Shown here: in pieces, positions 11,945 to 20,543 of the stretch | How positions within the stretch are numbered: position 1 is the stretch's first letter | Layout of the letters: every line of letters starts with the position of its first letter | Assembly (NCBI RefSeq): GCF_014126825.1 | Contig: NZ_CP059900.1 | Coordinates: 3,114,954 to 3,178,953, forward strand | Length of the DNA: 64,000 bases | DNA from: Tomitella gaofuii | GTDB taxonomy: Bacteria > Actinomycetota > Actinomycetes > Mycobacteriales > Mycobacteriaceae | Direction of reading: 5' to 3' | Notes under the pieces: generated by a model | Told to the model about the DNA's origin: nothing | Database searches by the model: none | Seen by the model: the letters and a program-made list of their open reading frames with translations, nothing else | Position numbers and translations under genes: made by a program

Positions 11945-12586
11945 GCCGAAGCCTCGCCTGCGGTGAGATCACCCTCTACGCTGACGTCAAAGCCGTCGAC
12001 GGTGGTCCTGGTGACCGGCTCGCTGGCTGACGCGGGCTCGTAATCGCCGCCCACCTGCACCGAGGTTGACAAGGTGAGTCCTTCCCCGGTCTTCGCGGGA
12101 ACGAAGTCCGCGAAGACCCGGTAGGACCCGGCCGCCTCCCACTGCCAGGGGATCGTCCAGGCGCCATAGTCGTTCATCTCTGGATGGACATGGCGAAAGT
12201 ACTGCCCGTCGGCGCGAACGGCGATCAGATGCAGTTCCTTCTCGTGCTCCAGCTCGAAGTCGGTCACCGGGTGTCCGTCCGGGCCGGCGACCGTGAGGGA
12301 CAGCCTTCCTTCGGTACTGACGTCGGTGGGAGCGGTCACGGCGGTGAGTTGGTAACCGTTCTGCGCGACACCCAGGCCGAGGGCTGCCGTGTCGCCTGTG
12401 TGCTCGCCCTCGTGCCCGGCGGTGTCCATGGTGTCTCCTTCGTCGTGGTGAGAGTTCTGCGCGGTGTCTGCTGCCCAGTTCTGCACGGTCTCCTCGGGGA
12501 TCACCGCACTCGCCGTGAACCCAGCCGCGGCGAACACGGCCACGAGGACCAACCCGTACAGGCCCAGCCGTGCAGGTGCCTTCACC

Positions 12587-12802
12587 TCAGCTCCTGACAG
12601 CGGTGTATCCGGCCTCGTCGACCGCCGCGAGGACCGCGGCGTCCTCAACCGGTTTGTCGGTGGTGACGGCCAGCCGGCCGGTGGCTGCGCTGATGTCGAT
12701 GTCGGTGACGCCGGGGATCTCGGAGACTCCGGCGCGGATCGAGGTCTCGCAGTGTCCGCAGTTCATCCCGGTCACCTGGTACTCGGTGGTGTTCGTGCTC
12801 AT
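12587..12802 (-). CDS. CopZ-like copper chaperone (heavy-metal-associated domain)
   Basis: A 71-residue single HMA domain with the Cu(I) site GMNCGHC near residues 12-18 and the fold's VDEAGYTAV ending. It would ferry Cu(I) to the HMA domain of CopA. It is the first gene after the palindromic operator at 12841-12861. ATG 12802 has GGAG about 10 nt ahead; the frame extends to 12835 but that start would cut into the operator region. Its stop lies 1 nt from the GTG of the next gene, so the two are translationally coupled. Confidence 0.92.
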   Translation of the reverse strand: MSTNTTEYQVTGMNCGHCETSIRAGVSEIPGVTDIDISAATGRLAVTTDKPVEDAAVLAAVDEAGYTAVRS

Positions 12803-12840
12803 GACCAAAACTCCTTCGCCAATGTATGACTTCATCCAAG

Positions 12841-12861
12841 AGATACCCGGGGAGGGTATCT
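12841..12861 (-). promoter_or_regulatory. Copper-responsive CsoR/RicR-type operator
   Basis: AGATACCC-GGGGA-GGGTATCT is a perfect 8-bp inverted repeat with a 5-bp centre, containing TACCC-N5-GGGTA. This is the core described for CsoR/RicR copper-repressor sites in actinobacteria. It lies 38 nt upstream of the copper chaperone start. No csoR gene is in the window, so the repressor must act in trans. Confidence 0.8.
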
Positions 12862-12862
12862 G

Positions 12863-14272
12863 TCAATGGGCGGGTGCTGGTGATTGCGTCCGGTTGCGTC
12901 CGGGGATGGCGATAGCGGCGATGGCGGTGGCGACGATCGCCGCGATCGCAGCGGCCAGGAAAGCCCGCTGGAACCCGGCGTCACCGCCACCGATGAGGCT
13001 GACGGCGGCGATGCTGGAAACGGTCGCGACGCCGACCGATGCGCCGATCTCGTGGAAGGTACTCAGCAGCCCCGATGCAATGCCGGCCTCCTCCGGTGCG
13101 ACATTTCCGAGCGCGGTGGCCGAGGCGACCACGAAGAGCGCACCGATACCGAGCGAGCCGAAGCTGATCCCGATGGTCGTGGTCAGCGTCGTCGACCACA
13201 GTGCGGGAACCAGCAGTCCGAGGGCACCGACGATCATGCCGATCGCCCCGAGCTTGCGGGCGCCGAGGCGACCAACGAGCTTGCCTGCCACCTGCGCGCC
13301 GGCCATTGTCGCCAGTGCGATGGGCAGGAACAGCAGGCCGGTAGCAAGTGGGCCGTAGCCGGCGTACTGCTGAAAGTAGAAGGTGCCGAGGAAGAACACC
13401 GCGACCATGAGCGCGGTGGCAATCCCGAGAACAAACACTCAGGAGAGCACCGGACGTCGGCCGAGTAGGGAGAGGTCCATCAGTGGCGAGCGCGTCGTCT
13501 TCTGCCACCAGCCGAACGCCAGGTATAGGGCGACAGCAATACCCGCGATGATGAGTGTCCGCGACGCCGTCCAGCCGATTTCGCCGGCGACTGTCAGTGC
13601 GTAGATTGCGAGCCCGGTGGCGCCGGTGACGAGGATGGCTCCGAGCACGTCGAGGCGTGCGCGGGCGCCGGGCTGCGGCGGCAGGGGCGGGAGGACGCGC
13701 AGCAGGCCGATCAGGACGGCGGCTCCGACGGGCACGTTGATGAAGAACACCCACGGCCAACCCGGGCCGGCTGAGATGAGGCCACCGAGCAGGACGCCGA
13801 CGGAGGCTCCGCCACCGCCGAGTGCGGACCAGATGCCCAGGGCGCGGTTGCGCTCATCGCCCTCGAAAAGCCGCACCACCACGGACAGCGCCGCCGGTGA
13901 GAGCATGGCTGCTCCGATGCCTTGGGCGATGCGACCGGCCAGTAGCACGGTTCCGGTGTCAGCAAAGCCGGCGGCCAGAGAGCCGGCGACGAAGGTGAGC
14001 AGGCCGATGTAGACGATGCGTTTGGCACCGAACAGGTCGGCGCTTCGACCACCGAGGAGCATCAGCCCGCCGAAGGCGACCGTGTATGCCGCGACGACCC
14101 AAGTTAGCGACTCGCGAGAGAGCGCAAGGTCGGCCTCCATCTGTGGCAGAGCGATCGCGACGACAGTCACGTCGAGGATCAGCATGAACTGGGCCGCGCC
14201 CAGCAAAGCGAGTGCGAGCCAACGTCTCGGGTAGGCCGACGTCGTGCTGTCGGGTGGTGTGCGTGTGGTCAT
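12863..14272 (-). pseudogene. MFS drug-efflux transporter (DHA2 type, 14 helices) interrupted by an in-frame TGA
   Basis: The gene spans 470 codons counting both stops and reads as one major-facilitator exporter. The first part has ALLGAAQFMLILDVTVVAIA, a motif-A-like LLGGRSADLFGAKRI (helices 2-3) and several further helices. A TGA at 13439-13441 ends it after LLGRRPVLS, and the very next codon is GTG, continuing in the same frame with VFVLGIATALMVAVFF and the remaining helices. One base change would restore a normal 468-residue protein. Re-initiation at the GTG is possible. It is divergent from the TetR gene, its likely regulator. A sequencing error is the main alternative. Confidence 0.85.
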
Positions 14273-14282
14273 CTCCGACTCC

Positions 14283-14350
14283 TAACTCAATCATCGGGGT
14301 ACGAGTTACAACAGCTACACTATCTCATACATCAACGTACGACTTATGAG
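14283..14350. promoter_or_regulatory. Candidate TetR operators in the divergent MFS/tetR intergenic region
   Basis: Inverted repeats TAACTC (14283-14288)/GAGTTA (14303-14308) and CTCATA (14324-14329)/TATGAG (14345-14350) lie between the two start codons. Direct repeats GTACGAGTTA (14300) and GTACGACTTA (14337) overlap them. This arrangement suits autoregulation by the TetR protein. Motif reading only. Confidence 0.45.
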
Positions 14351-14357
14351 GTGGACG

Positions 14358-15005
14358 ATGCCGACGAAAAAGGCTCAGGTGACCCGGGGCGAGCGACGCG
14401 CTCCTGCGACAGCGAATCGCGCAGCTAATCAGCGCGCCGACGCCCAGCGCAACCGGGCGAAGATCCTGGCGGCAACGGTCACCGCGATCCGCAAGAACCC
14501 GGACGCCTCCGTTGCCGATATCGCCGCGGAGGCCGGTGTGGGGCGGATGACCCTCTACGGGCACTTCCAGAGCCGCGCCGAGCTCATCGAAGCGGCCCTC
14601 CTGGATAGCCTCGAACAGGGCGAGGAGGTCCTCGAAGGGGTGCCGCTGGACGGCGATCCAGCCGAGGCTTTCCAGCGCCTGGTCGCCTCCAGCTGGGTCC
14701 TTGTCGATCAGTCCCGCGCGTTGTTGGCGGCCGCGCAGAAAGAGCTGCCTACGGCCCGTATCCGTGCGATGCACGAGAGCGCGGAAGCCCGTGTGCGCGG
14801 CCTGTTGCTGCGCGGGCAGCGGGAGGGCGCGTTCCGCATCGACCTGCCCGTGTCCTGGCTGCTGACCACGACCCACGTGGTGATGAACGGTGCCGCCGAA
14901 GAAGTTCGTACAGGACGCCTTGATCCCGATGACGCGCCGTGGTTCATCGACGCGATCCTGCTCCCGGCGTTCACCCAGGACCCAACCGAGGCGGGGGAGG
15001 CATGA
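14358..15005 (+). CDS. TetR/AcrR-family transcriptional regulator
   Basis: A 215-residue repressor, divergent from the MFS gene it probably controls. The DNA-binding helix-turn-helix is at the N-terminus: RNRAKILAATVTAIRKNP, then DIAAEAGVGRMTLYGHFQS (about 50-70). The C-terminal ligand domain contains FQRLVASSWVLVDQSRALLA and RGLLLRGQREGAFRIDLPVSW. ATG 14358 has GAGGTGG directly upstream; ATG 14346 lies inside the predicted operator and is less likely. The stop overlaps the start of the next, truncated gene (ATGA). Confidence 0.9.
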   Translation: MPTKKAQVTRGERRAPATANRAANQRADAQRNRAKILAATVTAIRKNPDASVADIAAEAGVGRMTLYGHFQSRAELIEAALLDSLEQGEEVLEGVPLDGDPAEAFQRLVASSWVLVDQSRALLAAAQKELPTARIRAMHESAEARVRGLLLRGQREGAFRIDLPVSWLLTTTHVVMNGAAEEVRTGRLDPDDAPWFIDAILLPAFTQDPTEAGEA

Positions 15006-15187
15006 AGACCTCGAAGGTCGGAATCATCGGCACTGGCGCGGCTGGAATCGCCGCCGCTATGGCCCTGCACGCCTCGGAGGCTGACGTCGAGGTTGAGGTG
15101 TTCGCCCGCGCCGGTGCCCAGCCTTCCAACCGGACGCTCGTCAACAAGGGCGTGGCCATTGTGGGCTGTGTGAACCCCGCCAAGTAA
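15002..15187 (+). pseudogene. Truncated N-terminus of an FAD/NAD(P)-dependent oxidoreductase
   Basis: Only 61 codons remain: a dinucleotide-binding motif VGIIGTGAAGIAAAMALHAS and the following beta strand VEVEVFARAGAQPSNRTLVN. The frame then stops at 15187 in sequence that no longer looks like the family. The ATG overlaps the tetR stop, so it was once the second gene of that operon. The break coincides with the edge of the recombinase-element remnant downstream, which suggests truncation by that element. Confidence 0.75.
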
Positions 15188-15310
15188 AGCTCCCTGATGC
15201 TGGGGTCCAGCCCGCCGTCCCTTCCCCGCAGCCCCGTCTGCCACGCATTGCCCGATGCGCAGTGAGGCCGTGGCCGGCCAGCGCCGTACTCAGCGGCGCA
15301 GGTCGGCGGG
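15188..15310. other. Left edge of the recombinase-element remnant
   Basis: No coding signal is seen in this short stretch. It joins the broken oxidoreductase gene to the inverted TnpC-like gene and should contain the left junction of the element. Confidence 0.35.
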
Positions 15311-15712
15311 TCAGGCGTGTGGGGCCGGGCCAGGGTCGATGTGCTGGTCGTGGAGGACGCCGTGCAGACGGGCGATGGTGTCGTCGCGGCGACGTAGCTG
15401 CGCTTTCAGGTCCGCGATCTCGGAGTCCTTGACCGTCAACTGGTGGCGCAAGGCGGTGACGATGCTGGTTTCGGCGCCGGTTGCCGGTTCCGCGGCGGGC
15501 ACGGCGCGGGAGTAGGCGCGGATCGCGTCGCATAGGTCCGGATTGTTGTAGATGGTCTTGCGGGACACGCCCGCCTTCGCGGCGACAGCGTTGATATTGA
15601 TCGGAACGTTCTTGGCCCGCAGGGCGCGTTGGATGCGGCGGCGTGCGTCGGCGGCACGCTTTCTCGCGTGCGCGGTCAACGCTGCTACCGCCTTGTCCGA
15701 GGGCGGCGTCAC
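15311..15712 (-). CDS. TnpC-like accessory protein (DUF6262-type) of a Tn554-like recombinase element
   Basis: A 133-residue basic protein with a helix-turn-helix-like segment (NINAVAAKAGVSRKTIYNNP, about 46-65) and a C-terminal coiled coil (VKDSEIADLKAQLRRRDDTI). This matches the small third protein that follows two tyrosine recombinases in Tn554-like elements, where it affects orientation and frequency of transposition. The GTG start overlaps the recombinase stop (GTGA), the usual arrangement. It appears intact, but its partners are not. Confidence 0.7.
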   Translation of the reverse strand: MTPPSDKAVAALTAHARKRAADARRRIQRALRAKNVPININAVAAKAGVSRKTIYNNPDLCDAIRAYSRAVPAAEPATGAETSIVTALRHQLTVKDSEIADLKAQLRRRDDTIARLHGVLHDQHIDPGPAPHA

Positions 15713-16314
15713 GGCTGATCGCTTCCGGTGCGGCCCGCACTTTGCAGGGTCGAGTCGTGGCTTCCCCGTGTCTGGATCTGCAGCAGCGGGAGGCGCGGGC
15801 CGGTTCCGGCACCCGCCACCGCCCCCGCCGCTGACGCGGCGTCGGGCTCCGGGGCGTCGGTGTCGAGCCGCTCGATGATCGCGTCGAGGGAGGTCAGCTC
15901 GCGGAGCCGCGCGTGGATCCACACGTTGTCGTCGGTCAACGCCCGCCCGGTGCGGTCCTGGTACTGCCGGCGGCGCAGGTCGATCAACGCCGCGGTTCTC
16001 GCGCGTTGCTAGGACAGTACGTCAAGGTAGGTCGCGTCGGTCGCGAAGTGCCCGCACGACAGGCAGGCGTTGCCCTTATCGCAGATCTTCAACGGCGGCA
16101 GCAGACACACACCATTGGGAAGGACGCGGTCGGTGCGGCTGGACAGTTGCGTCATGTCGAACACGTCGGACGGGCTGATGCCGATGTCGACGCCGCCGGC
16201 CGCGATCTTCTCGTGTTTGAGGAACTCGGCTTCGGCCGTCGCGGCCAGGGTTGCGGCGTACCGCAGCGTCATCTCCGGTGGGGCGTGGCCGAGGTAGCGT
16301 TGCACCATGTGTGA
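15709..16314 (-). pseudogene. C-terminal remnant of a tyrosine site-specific recombinase (TnpB-like)
   Basis: Only the last part of the recombinase is left, starting at HMVQRYLGHAPPEMTLRYAAT, which holds the catalytic His/Arg-region and the nucleophilic Tyr. A Cys-rich tail follows (CLLPPLKICDKGNACLSCGHFA), typical of Tn554-like recombinases. A TAG at 16009-16011 interrupts the frame; reading resumes at once with QRARTAALIDLRRRQYQDRT. The N-terminal part and the sister recombinase are absent. The element therefore cannot move by itself. Confidence 0.8.
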
Positions 16315-16461
16315 ACCGTCCTGGGTCGAGGCCAGGCCCCTGCGGGGTGGGTCTGCGGCCCAGCCTCGACGCCGGCTGCGGGCGGCGCCGCGGAGCCGGG
16401 ACGGGAAAGCCCCGCAGCGAGGCGCCGGTCCAGCAAAATCAGACCTCCACGGTTACAGGGA
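16315..16461. other. Right edge of the recombinase-element remnant
   Basis: A GC-rich stretch with imperfect inverted repeats (CCTGGGTCGAGGCC/GGCCCAGCCTCGAC, and CGGGACGGGAAAGCCCCG). No gene is supported. It separates the recombinase fragment from the broken secreted-protein gene. Confidence 0.35.
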
Positions 16462-16788
16462 ATTGCCACTAGCGGGAACCAATGGGATGGGCAGCCCCGG
16501 CGTGGCGTAGGAAGCAACAGGGAAACCGCCGTCTTGTTCGGCGACGGTCAGATCGTCGCCGACCCCGCCCCGATACTTGCCCGGCACATCGACTCCGTCG
16601 ATCGCATCGACGGCAGCACCTTCCGCGTGAACTACGCCTTCTACGATGGACCTGCAGCGGCCAACCGGACCACGTCGGGGAGCGCGACATTCCATTGGGA
16701 CGGATCACGGGTCATCGTCACCGGCAACACGCTGCCGCTTAAGCAGAACGACGTCGCGGAGCCACTCGACATCGACAACTTCCGCTAA
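16462..16788 (+). pseudogene. 3' fragment of a secreted/lipoprotein gene (LppP/LprE-like)
   Basis: The readable end is NRETAVLFGDGQIVADPAPI, then DGSTFRVNYAFYDGPAA and GSATFHWDGSRVIVTGNTLP. This resembles the C-terminal half of mycobacterial LppP/LprE-type lipoproteins. There is no start codon, signal peptide or ribosome binding site; the upstream sequence belongs to the element remnant. The likely reading is a gene whose 5' half was lost when the element arrived or decayed. Family assignment is tentative. Confidence 0.5.
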
Positions 16789-16838
16789 TGAAGACGCACA
16801 CGCCCGGCGTGCTGCAGGAGTAGCCGCAGAACGATGCC

Positions 16839-17954
16839 TCACAACGGCACCAGGTCGTCGGCGTGCACCACAGCGTGCCGGAGATCCTCCGGGAGTTCGC
16901 CGGTGCTGTGCCCGATCATGTGCGGCAGCTCGGAGGAGTCGTAGGACACCACGCCCCGGGCCACGGCGGCGTCGTCCGGCCCCTGCAGCACCACCACGTC
17001 GCCCTCCGAGAAGTGGCCGCTGACCCCGGTGATGCCCGCCGCCAGCAACGAGCGGCGGCGCTGCGCCACAGCGCGCACCGCACCGGCGTCGAGGTGCAGC
17101 GCCCCCGACGTGTCCGCGGCGTGCCGCACCCAGAACCGGCGGGCGGACATGCGCTGCGGACGGGCGGCGAACACGGTGCCCGCCTGCCCTCCCGCCAGCG
17201 CCTCGGCCGCCGTCGACGCGGAGGCCAGCAGCACCGGCACGCCGCCGTCCGCTGATAGCACCGCGGCCGACAGTTTCGTGGCCATGCCCCCGGTGCCCAG
17301 CGTGCCGCCGGTGCCGGCGATGACCTCGTCCAGGTCCTCGGGGCCGCGCACCTCGTCGATGAACCGCGCGTCGCCCTTACGCGGGTCGGAGTCGTAGAGC
17401 CCGTCGACGTCGGAGAGCAGCACCAGGGCGTCGGCGCTCACCAGGTGCGCCACCAGCGCGGCGAGGCGGTCGTTGTCGCCGAACTTGATCTCGCTCGTGG
17501 CGACGGTGTCGTTCTCGTTGACCACCGCGACCGCGTGCAGGGTACGGAGCCGGTCCAGGGTGCGCTGGGCGTTGCGGTGGGCGTCGCGGCGCGCGAAGTC
17601 TCCGGCCGTCAACAACACCTGCGCGACGGTGCGGTCGTGCCGGGCGAACGCGCGCTGCCACTCCCCCACCAGCGCCAGCTGCCCCACAGCCGCCGCCGCC
17701 TGCTTGGTGGCCAGGTCGCGCGGACGGTGCCCCAGCCCCAACGGGGCGATCCCGGCGCTCACCGCCCCCGAGGAGACGATCACCACGTCGGAACCGGCCC
17801 GCATCCGCGCCTCGATGGCCTCCGCCAGCACGCCCAGGCGTGCCGCGTCGAGCCCGCCGTCCAGGCTGGTCAGCGCGGAGGAGCCGATCTTGACCACCAC
17901 GCGTCGCGCGGCGGCGATGGTCTCGCGGGTGCCCGTCGCCTCGCGGCCGGTCAT
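16839..17954 (-). CDS. proB: Glutamate 5-kinase
   Basis: A 371-residue enzyme that phosphorylates glutamate, the first and feedback-inhibited step of proline synthesis. The amino-acid-kinase domain starts [15 protein letters not shown], with [32 protein letters not shown] and [14 protein letters not shown] following. The C-terminal PUA domain (about 280-371) includes [19 protein letters not shown]. Its ATG overlaps the obgE stop by 4 nt, so the two are translationally coupled. Confidence 0.96.
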   Translation of the reverse strand: MTGREATGTRETIAAARRVVVKIGSSALTSLDGGLDAARLGVLAEAIEARMRAGSDVVIVSSGAVSAGIAPLGLGHRPRDLATKQAAAAVGQLALVGEWQRAFARHDRTVAQVLLTAGDFARRDAHRNAQRTLDRLRTLHAVAVVNENDTVATSEIKFGDNDRLAALVAHLVSADALVLLSDVDGLYDSDPRKGDARFIDEVRGPEDLDEVIAGTGGTLGTGGMATKLSAAVLSADGGVPVLLASASTAAEALAGGQAGTVFAARPQRMSARRFWVRHAADTSGALHLDAGAVRAVAQRRRSLLAAGITGVSGHFSEGDVVVLQGPDDAAVARGVVSYDSSELPHMIGHSTGELPEDLRHAVVHADDLVPL

Positions 17955-19411
17955 TGCTCCTCCGGATCGATGCCCTCGAGGCCTCGCCGGACCCGGTGCG
18001 CGTGTTTGCGCTCCTGCGCGGACACGCGCTCGGTCTGCTCGAGGCGCGCATCGGTGCCGCGGCCGGTCAGCGGCACCTCGACGCCCGCGGGCAGAGTCGG
18101 CTCCCATTCGAAGGTGACCTCGCCGATGGTGACGGCGTCCCCGGGCTGCGCGCCGAGCTTCTCGAGCTGCTCCTCCACGCCCAGCCGCGCGAGCCGGTCG
18201 GCCAGGTAGCCGACGGCCTCGTCGTTGTCGAACGGCGTCTGCCGCACCCAGCGTTCGGGGCGCGCACCCCGCACGACGAAGTCGCCGCGCTCGGAACGGT
18301 CGCGTTCGACGGTGAAGCCGGAATCGTCGCGGGCGACGGGGCGGAGCACCTGACGGGACGGCTCGGGCGGCGGATTGTCGCGCCGGAACGTCTCGACCAT
18401 CTCGGCAAGCGCGAACGTGAGCGGCTTCAGCCCGTCGCGGCTCACCGCCGAGACCGTGAACACGGGCCAGCCCCGGGAGGTGAACTCCTCGGTGACGAAC
18501 TCGGCCAGTTCGGCCGCCTCGAGCACGTCCGCCTTGTTGAGCACCACGATCCGCGGCCGGTCCGCCAAGCCCACCAGGCCGTTGTCCTCCGACAGCGCCG
18601 GCCGGTAGGCGACCAGTTCCGCCTCGAGCGCGTCGACGTCCGACACCGGGTCGCGGCCCGGCTCCAGCGTGGCGCAGTCGACCACGTGGGCGAGCACGGC
18701 GCACCGCTCCACATGCCGCAGGAAGTCGAGTCCCAGGCCTCGGCCGTCGGACGCGCCGGGAATGAGGCCCGGGACGTCGGCCACGGTGAAGGTGGTCTCC
18801 CCCGCCGAGACGACGCCGAGGTTGGGCGCCAAGGTGGTGAAGGGGTAGTCGGCGATCTTCGGCTTGGCCGCGGACAGCACCGATACCAGGGACGACTTGC
18901 CGGCGGACGGGAATCCGACCAGGCCGACGTCGGCCACGGACTTCATCTCCAGGACGAGATCGCGCGACTCACCCTCCTCGCCCAGCAGCGCGAAGCCGGG
19001 CGCCCTGCGGGCCCGGGAGACCAGGGCGGCGTTGCCCAGTCCGCCGCGGCCGCCGCGCGCCGCCACCATGCGCGTGCCCGCGCCGACGAGGTCCGCGAGC
19101 ACCTCGCCGTCCTCCCCGAGCACGACCGTGCCGTCGGGGACCTTGAGGACCAGGTCGCCGCCGCGGGGCCCCTCCCGGTTCGAGCCCATGCCGGGCTTGC
19201 CGTTGGTCGCCTTGGCGTGCGGGTGGAAGTGGAAGTCGAGCAGGGTGTGCACGCCCAGGTCGACCTCGAGGACCACCGAGCCCCCGTGCCCTCCGTTGCC
19301 GCCGTCCGGCCCGCCGAGCGGCTTGAACTTCTCACGGTGCACGGACGAGCAACCGTGGCCGCCGTTGCCGGCGCTCACGTGCAGGACGACACGATCGACG
19401 AATCGGGACAC
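17951..19411 (-). CDS. obgE: Obg-family GTPase
   Basis: A 486-residue essential GTPase linked to ribosome assembly and the stringent response. The Gly-rich Obg domain (1-160) includes [17 protein letters not shown] and [16 protein letters not shown]. The G domain follows, with G1 GFPSAGKSS (about 168), G3 [16 protein letters not shown] and G4 LNKAD. A C-terminal OCT domain and a charged tail ([14 protein letters not shown]) complete it. The GTG start has AGGAGG 7 nt ahead. Located between rpmA and proB, the usual actinobacterial order. Confidence 0.97.
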   Translation of the reverse strand: MSRFVDRVVLHVSAGNGGHGCSSVHREKFKPLGGPDGGNGGHGGSVVLEVDLGVHTLLDFHFHPHAKATNGKPGMGSNREGPRGGDLVLKVPDGTVVLGEDGEVLADLVGAGTRMVAARGGRGGLGNAALVSRARRAPGFALLGEEGESRDLVLEMKSVADVGLVGFPSAGKSSLVSVLSAAKPKIADYPFTTLAPNLGVVSAGETTFTVADVPGLIPGASDGRGLGLDFLRHVERCAVLAHVVDCATLEPGRDPVSDVDALEAELVAYRPALSEDNGLVGLADRPRIVVLNKADVLEAAELAEFVTEEFTSRGWPVFTVSAVSRDGLKPLTFALAEMVETFRRDNPPPEPSRQVLRPVARDDSGFTVERDRSERGDFVVRGARPERWVRQTPFDNDEAVGYLADRLARLGVEEQLEKLGAQPGDAVTIGEVTFEWEPTLPAGVEVPLTGRGTDARLEQTERVSAQERKHAHRVRRGLEGIDPEEQ

Positions 19412-19529
19412 CGTGTGTCCTCCTACTCACTGGCGGGACCGCGTGCCGCGGGTCGGCACGCGTGCCGGGGATGTCCGGGCCGGCGGCCGTGCGGCCGGCA
19501 TGCCCGGGGGCGTTCGACGAACAGACGAC

Positions 19530-19563
19530 AGGGGCGGACGGGATGATCCCCTGCCCGCCCCTG
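19530..19563 (-). terminator. Possible terminator after rpmA
   Basis: An imperfect GC-rich hairpin (GGGGCGG-ACGGG against CCCTG-CCCGCCCC) lies about 35 nt beyond the rpmA stop. No T-run follows. Confidence 0.4.
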
Positions 19564-19595
19564 CCGTCGGAGCCCTACGTGGTCGCTGCGGGCCG

Positions 19596-19853
19596 TCAGG
19601 CCTGCGGCAGCACGATGTTGACCGTCTTGCGTCCGCGCTTGGTGCCGAAATCCACCGCACCCGCGGACAGGGCGAAGAGGGTGTCGTCCTTGCCACGGCC
19701 GACGTTCTCGCCGGGGTGGAACTTGGTGCCGCGCTGACGCACGAGGATCTCGCCCGCGCTGACGGACTGCCCGCCGAAACGCTTCACGCCGAGGCGCTGG
19801 GCATTGGAATCGCGACCGTTCTTGGAGCTGGACGCGCCCTTCTTGCTTGACAT
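19596..19853 (-). CDS. rpmA: 50S ribosomal protein L27
   Basis: An 85-residue ribosomal protein near the peptidyl-transferase centre. It has the diagnostic [36 protein letters not shown] and [13 protein letters not shown] segments. It lies 39 nt downstream of rplU, in the standard rplU-rpmA-obgE order. Confidence 0.98.
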   Translation of the reverse strand: MSSKKGASSSKNGRDSNAQRLGVKRFGGQSVSAGEILVRQRGTKFHPGENVGRGKDDTLFALSAGAVDFGTKRGRKTVNIVLPQA

Positions 19854-19892
19854 CTGAACCCTCCTGCAGGATCCGTACCGGCCCGGGCGGAC

Positions 19893-20201
19893 CTAGTTGT
19901 TGATACCGGTGACCTTGAGGACGGTCAGCTTCTGACGGTGGCCCTGACGCTTGTGGTAGCCGGTCTTGTTCTTGAACTTGTGGATGCGGATCTTCGGGCC
20001 CTTGGTGTGCTCGACGATCTCGCCGGTGACGGTGGCCTTGGCCAGCGCGGCCGCGTCGGTGGTCAGGTTGGCCCCGTCCACCACGAGCGCGACCGGGAGA
20101 TCCACCGAGGCACCGGGCTCGGCCTCGATCTTCTCGACCTTGACGAGGTCACCAACGGCGACTTTGTACTGCTTGCCGCCGGTCTTGACGATCGCGTACA
20201 T
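19893..20201 (-). CDS. rplU: 50S ribosomal protein L21
   Basis: A 102-residue protein with the family start [18 protein letters not shown], the central [16 protein letters not shown] and the C-terminal [20 protein letters not shown], which binds 23S rRNA. First gene of the rplU-rpmA unit. Confidence 0.98.
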   Translation of the reverse strand: MYAIVKTGGKQYKVAVGDLVKVEKIEAEPGASVDLPVALVVDGANLTTDAAALAKATVTGEIVEHTKGPKIRIHKFKNKTGYHKRQGHRQKLTVLKVTGINN

Positions 20202-20543
20202 GGAGGGCTACCCCTTGCTAGTCGTAAACATTCCCACCAGCCGCGGCACGCGGCTGCTCAACTCTGCTGCGGGACGGCGCAGCCGATCACCGCGGCCTCG
20301 GCCGACGGCTCATCTCCATCGGCTGGAACCCGTACTGTCACCCGGAACATCCGGGGACCGACGGCGGGAAGACTCCCGCCGTGCGATTCCGGAAACACAC
20401 AGGCCGGACTCGAACGGATCTGACACGGACTCGGAAGCGCCGGGATCAGGCACGCGAGCGCGCCGTCGCCCGACAGCGACCGTTCAAGATTACGCGACCG
20501 CTGCGAACGCGGTCAAACCGCCCTCGGGCGGCCGCGCGCACCG
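20202..20543 (-). promoter_or_regulatory. rne-rplU intergenic region: rne terminator and rplU promoter/leader
   Basis: About 340 bp with no gene. It contains a perfect 9-bp hairpin (20361-20382) about 160 nt beyond the rne stop. The rest is the probable promoter and untranslated leader of rplU-rpmA. I could not identify a defined L21 leader structure. Confidence 0.5.
20361..20382 (-). terminator. Hairpin downstream of rne
   Basis: ACGGCGGGA and TCCCGCCGT arms with a 4-nt loop, no T-run. Probable terminator or processed 3' end of the rne mRNA. Confidence 0.55.

Larger units (their letters stand above)
10528..11947 (-). mobile_element. 1420-bp insertion sequence inside the copper operon
   Basis: The element carries one DDE transposase gene and has paired terminal repeats. 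The 6-bp direct repeat GAAGCC flanks it at 10522-10527 and 11948-11953, and deleting element plus one copy restores the interrupted reading frame. Each end has two copies of a 23-24-bp repeat. The IS family is not certain; the transposase resembles rve-type integrase-core transposases that databases tend to leave in miscellaneous groups. Confidence 0.9.
10149..12585 (-). pseudogene. Membrane-anchored HVHP-repeat protein of the copper operon, split by an insertion sequence
   Basis: Two pieces of one gene flank the IS at 10528-11947. The 5' piece (12585-11948) has a GTG start with AGGAG ahead, a single N-terminal membrane helix (GLVLVAVFAAAGFTASAVI) and a secreted domain with YFRHVHPEMND. The 3' piece (10521-10149) continues with TMTISRAGEPVTELEPYLG and YLHVHPHGDEPQ, and ends Gly/His-rich. 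Removing the IS and one copy of the 6-bp duplication joins GEA to STLTMT in frame, giving 336 codons plus stop. The two HVHP motifs suggest extracytoplasmic copper binding; I know the family only as an uncharacterised partner of copper operons. As it stands the product would be truncated. Confidence 0.85.

Noticed and set aside
13439-13441. Selenocysteine or programmed read-through at the TGA in the MFS gene
   Set aside because: I see no selenocysteine insertion hairpin, and MFS exporters have no reason to use selenocysteine. A nonsense change or sequencing error is simpler.
16315-16461. Group II intron or structured RNA in the GC-rich stretch after the recombinase remnant
   Set aside because: Stems are imperfect and neither a conserved domain V nor an intron-encoded protein is recognisable.
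20202-20543. rplU leader as a known L21-leader or riboswitch
   Set aside because: One terminator-like hairpin is visible but I could not match any known leader consensus.
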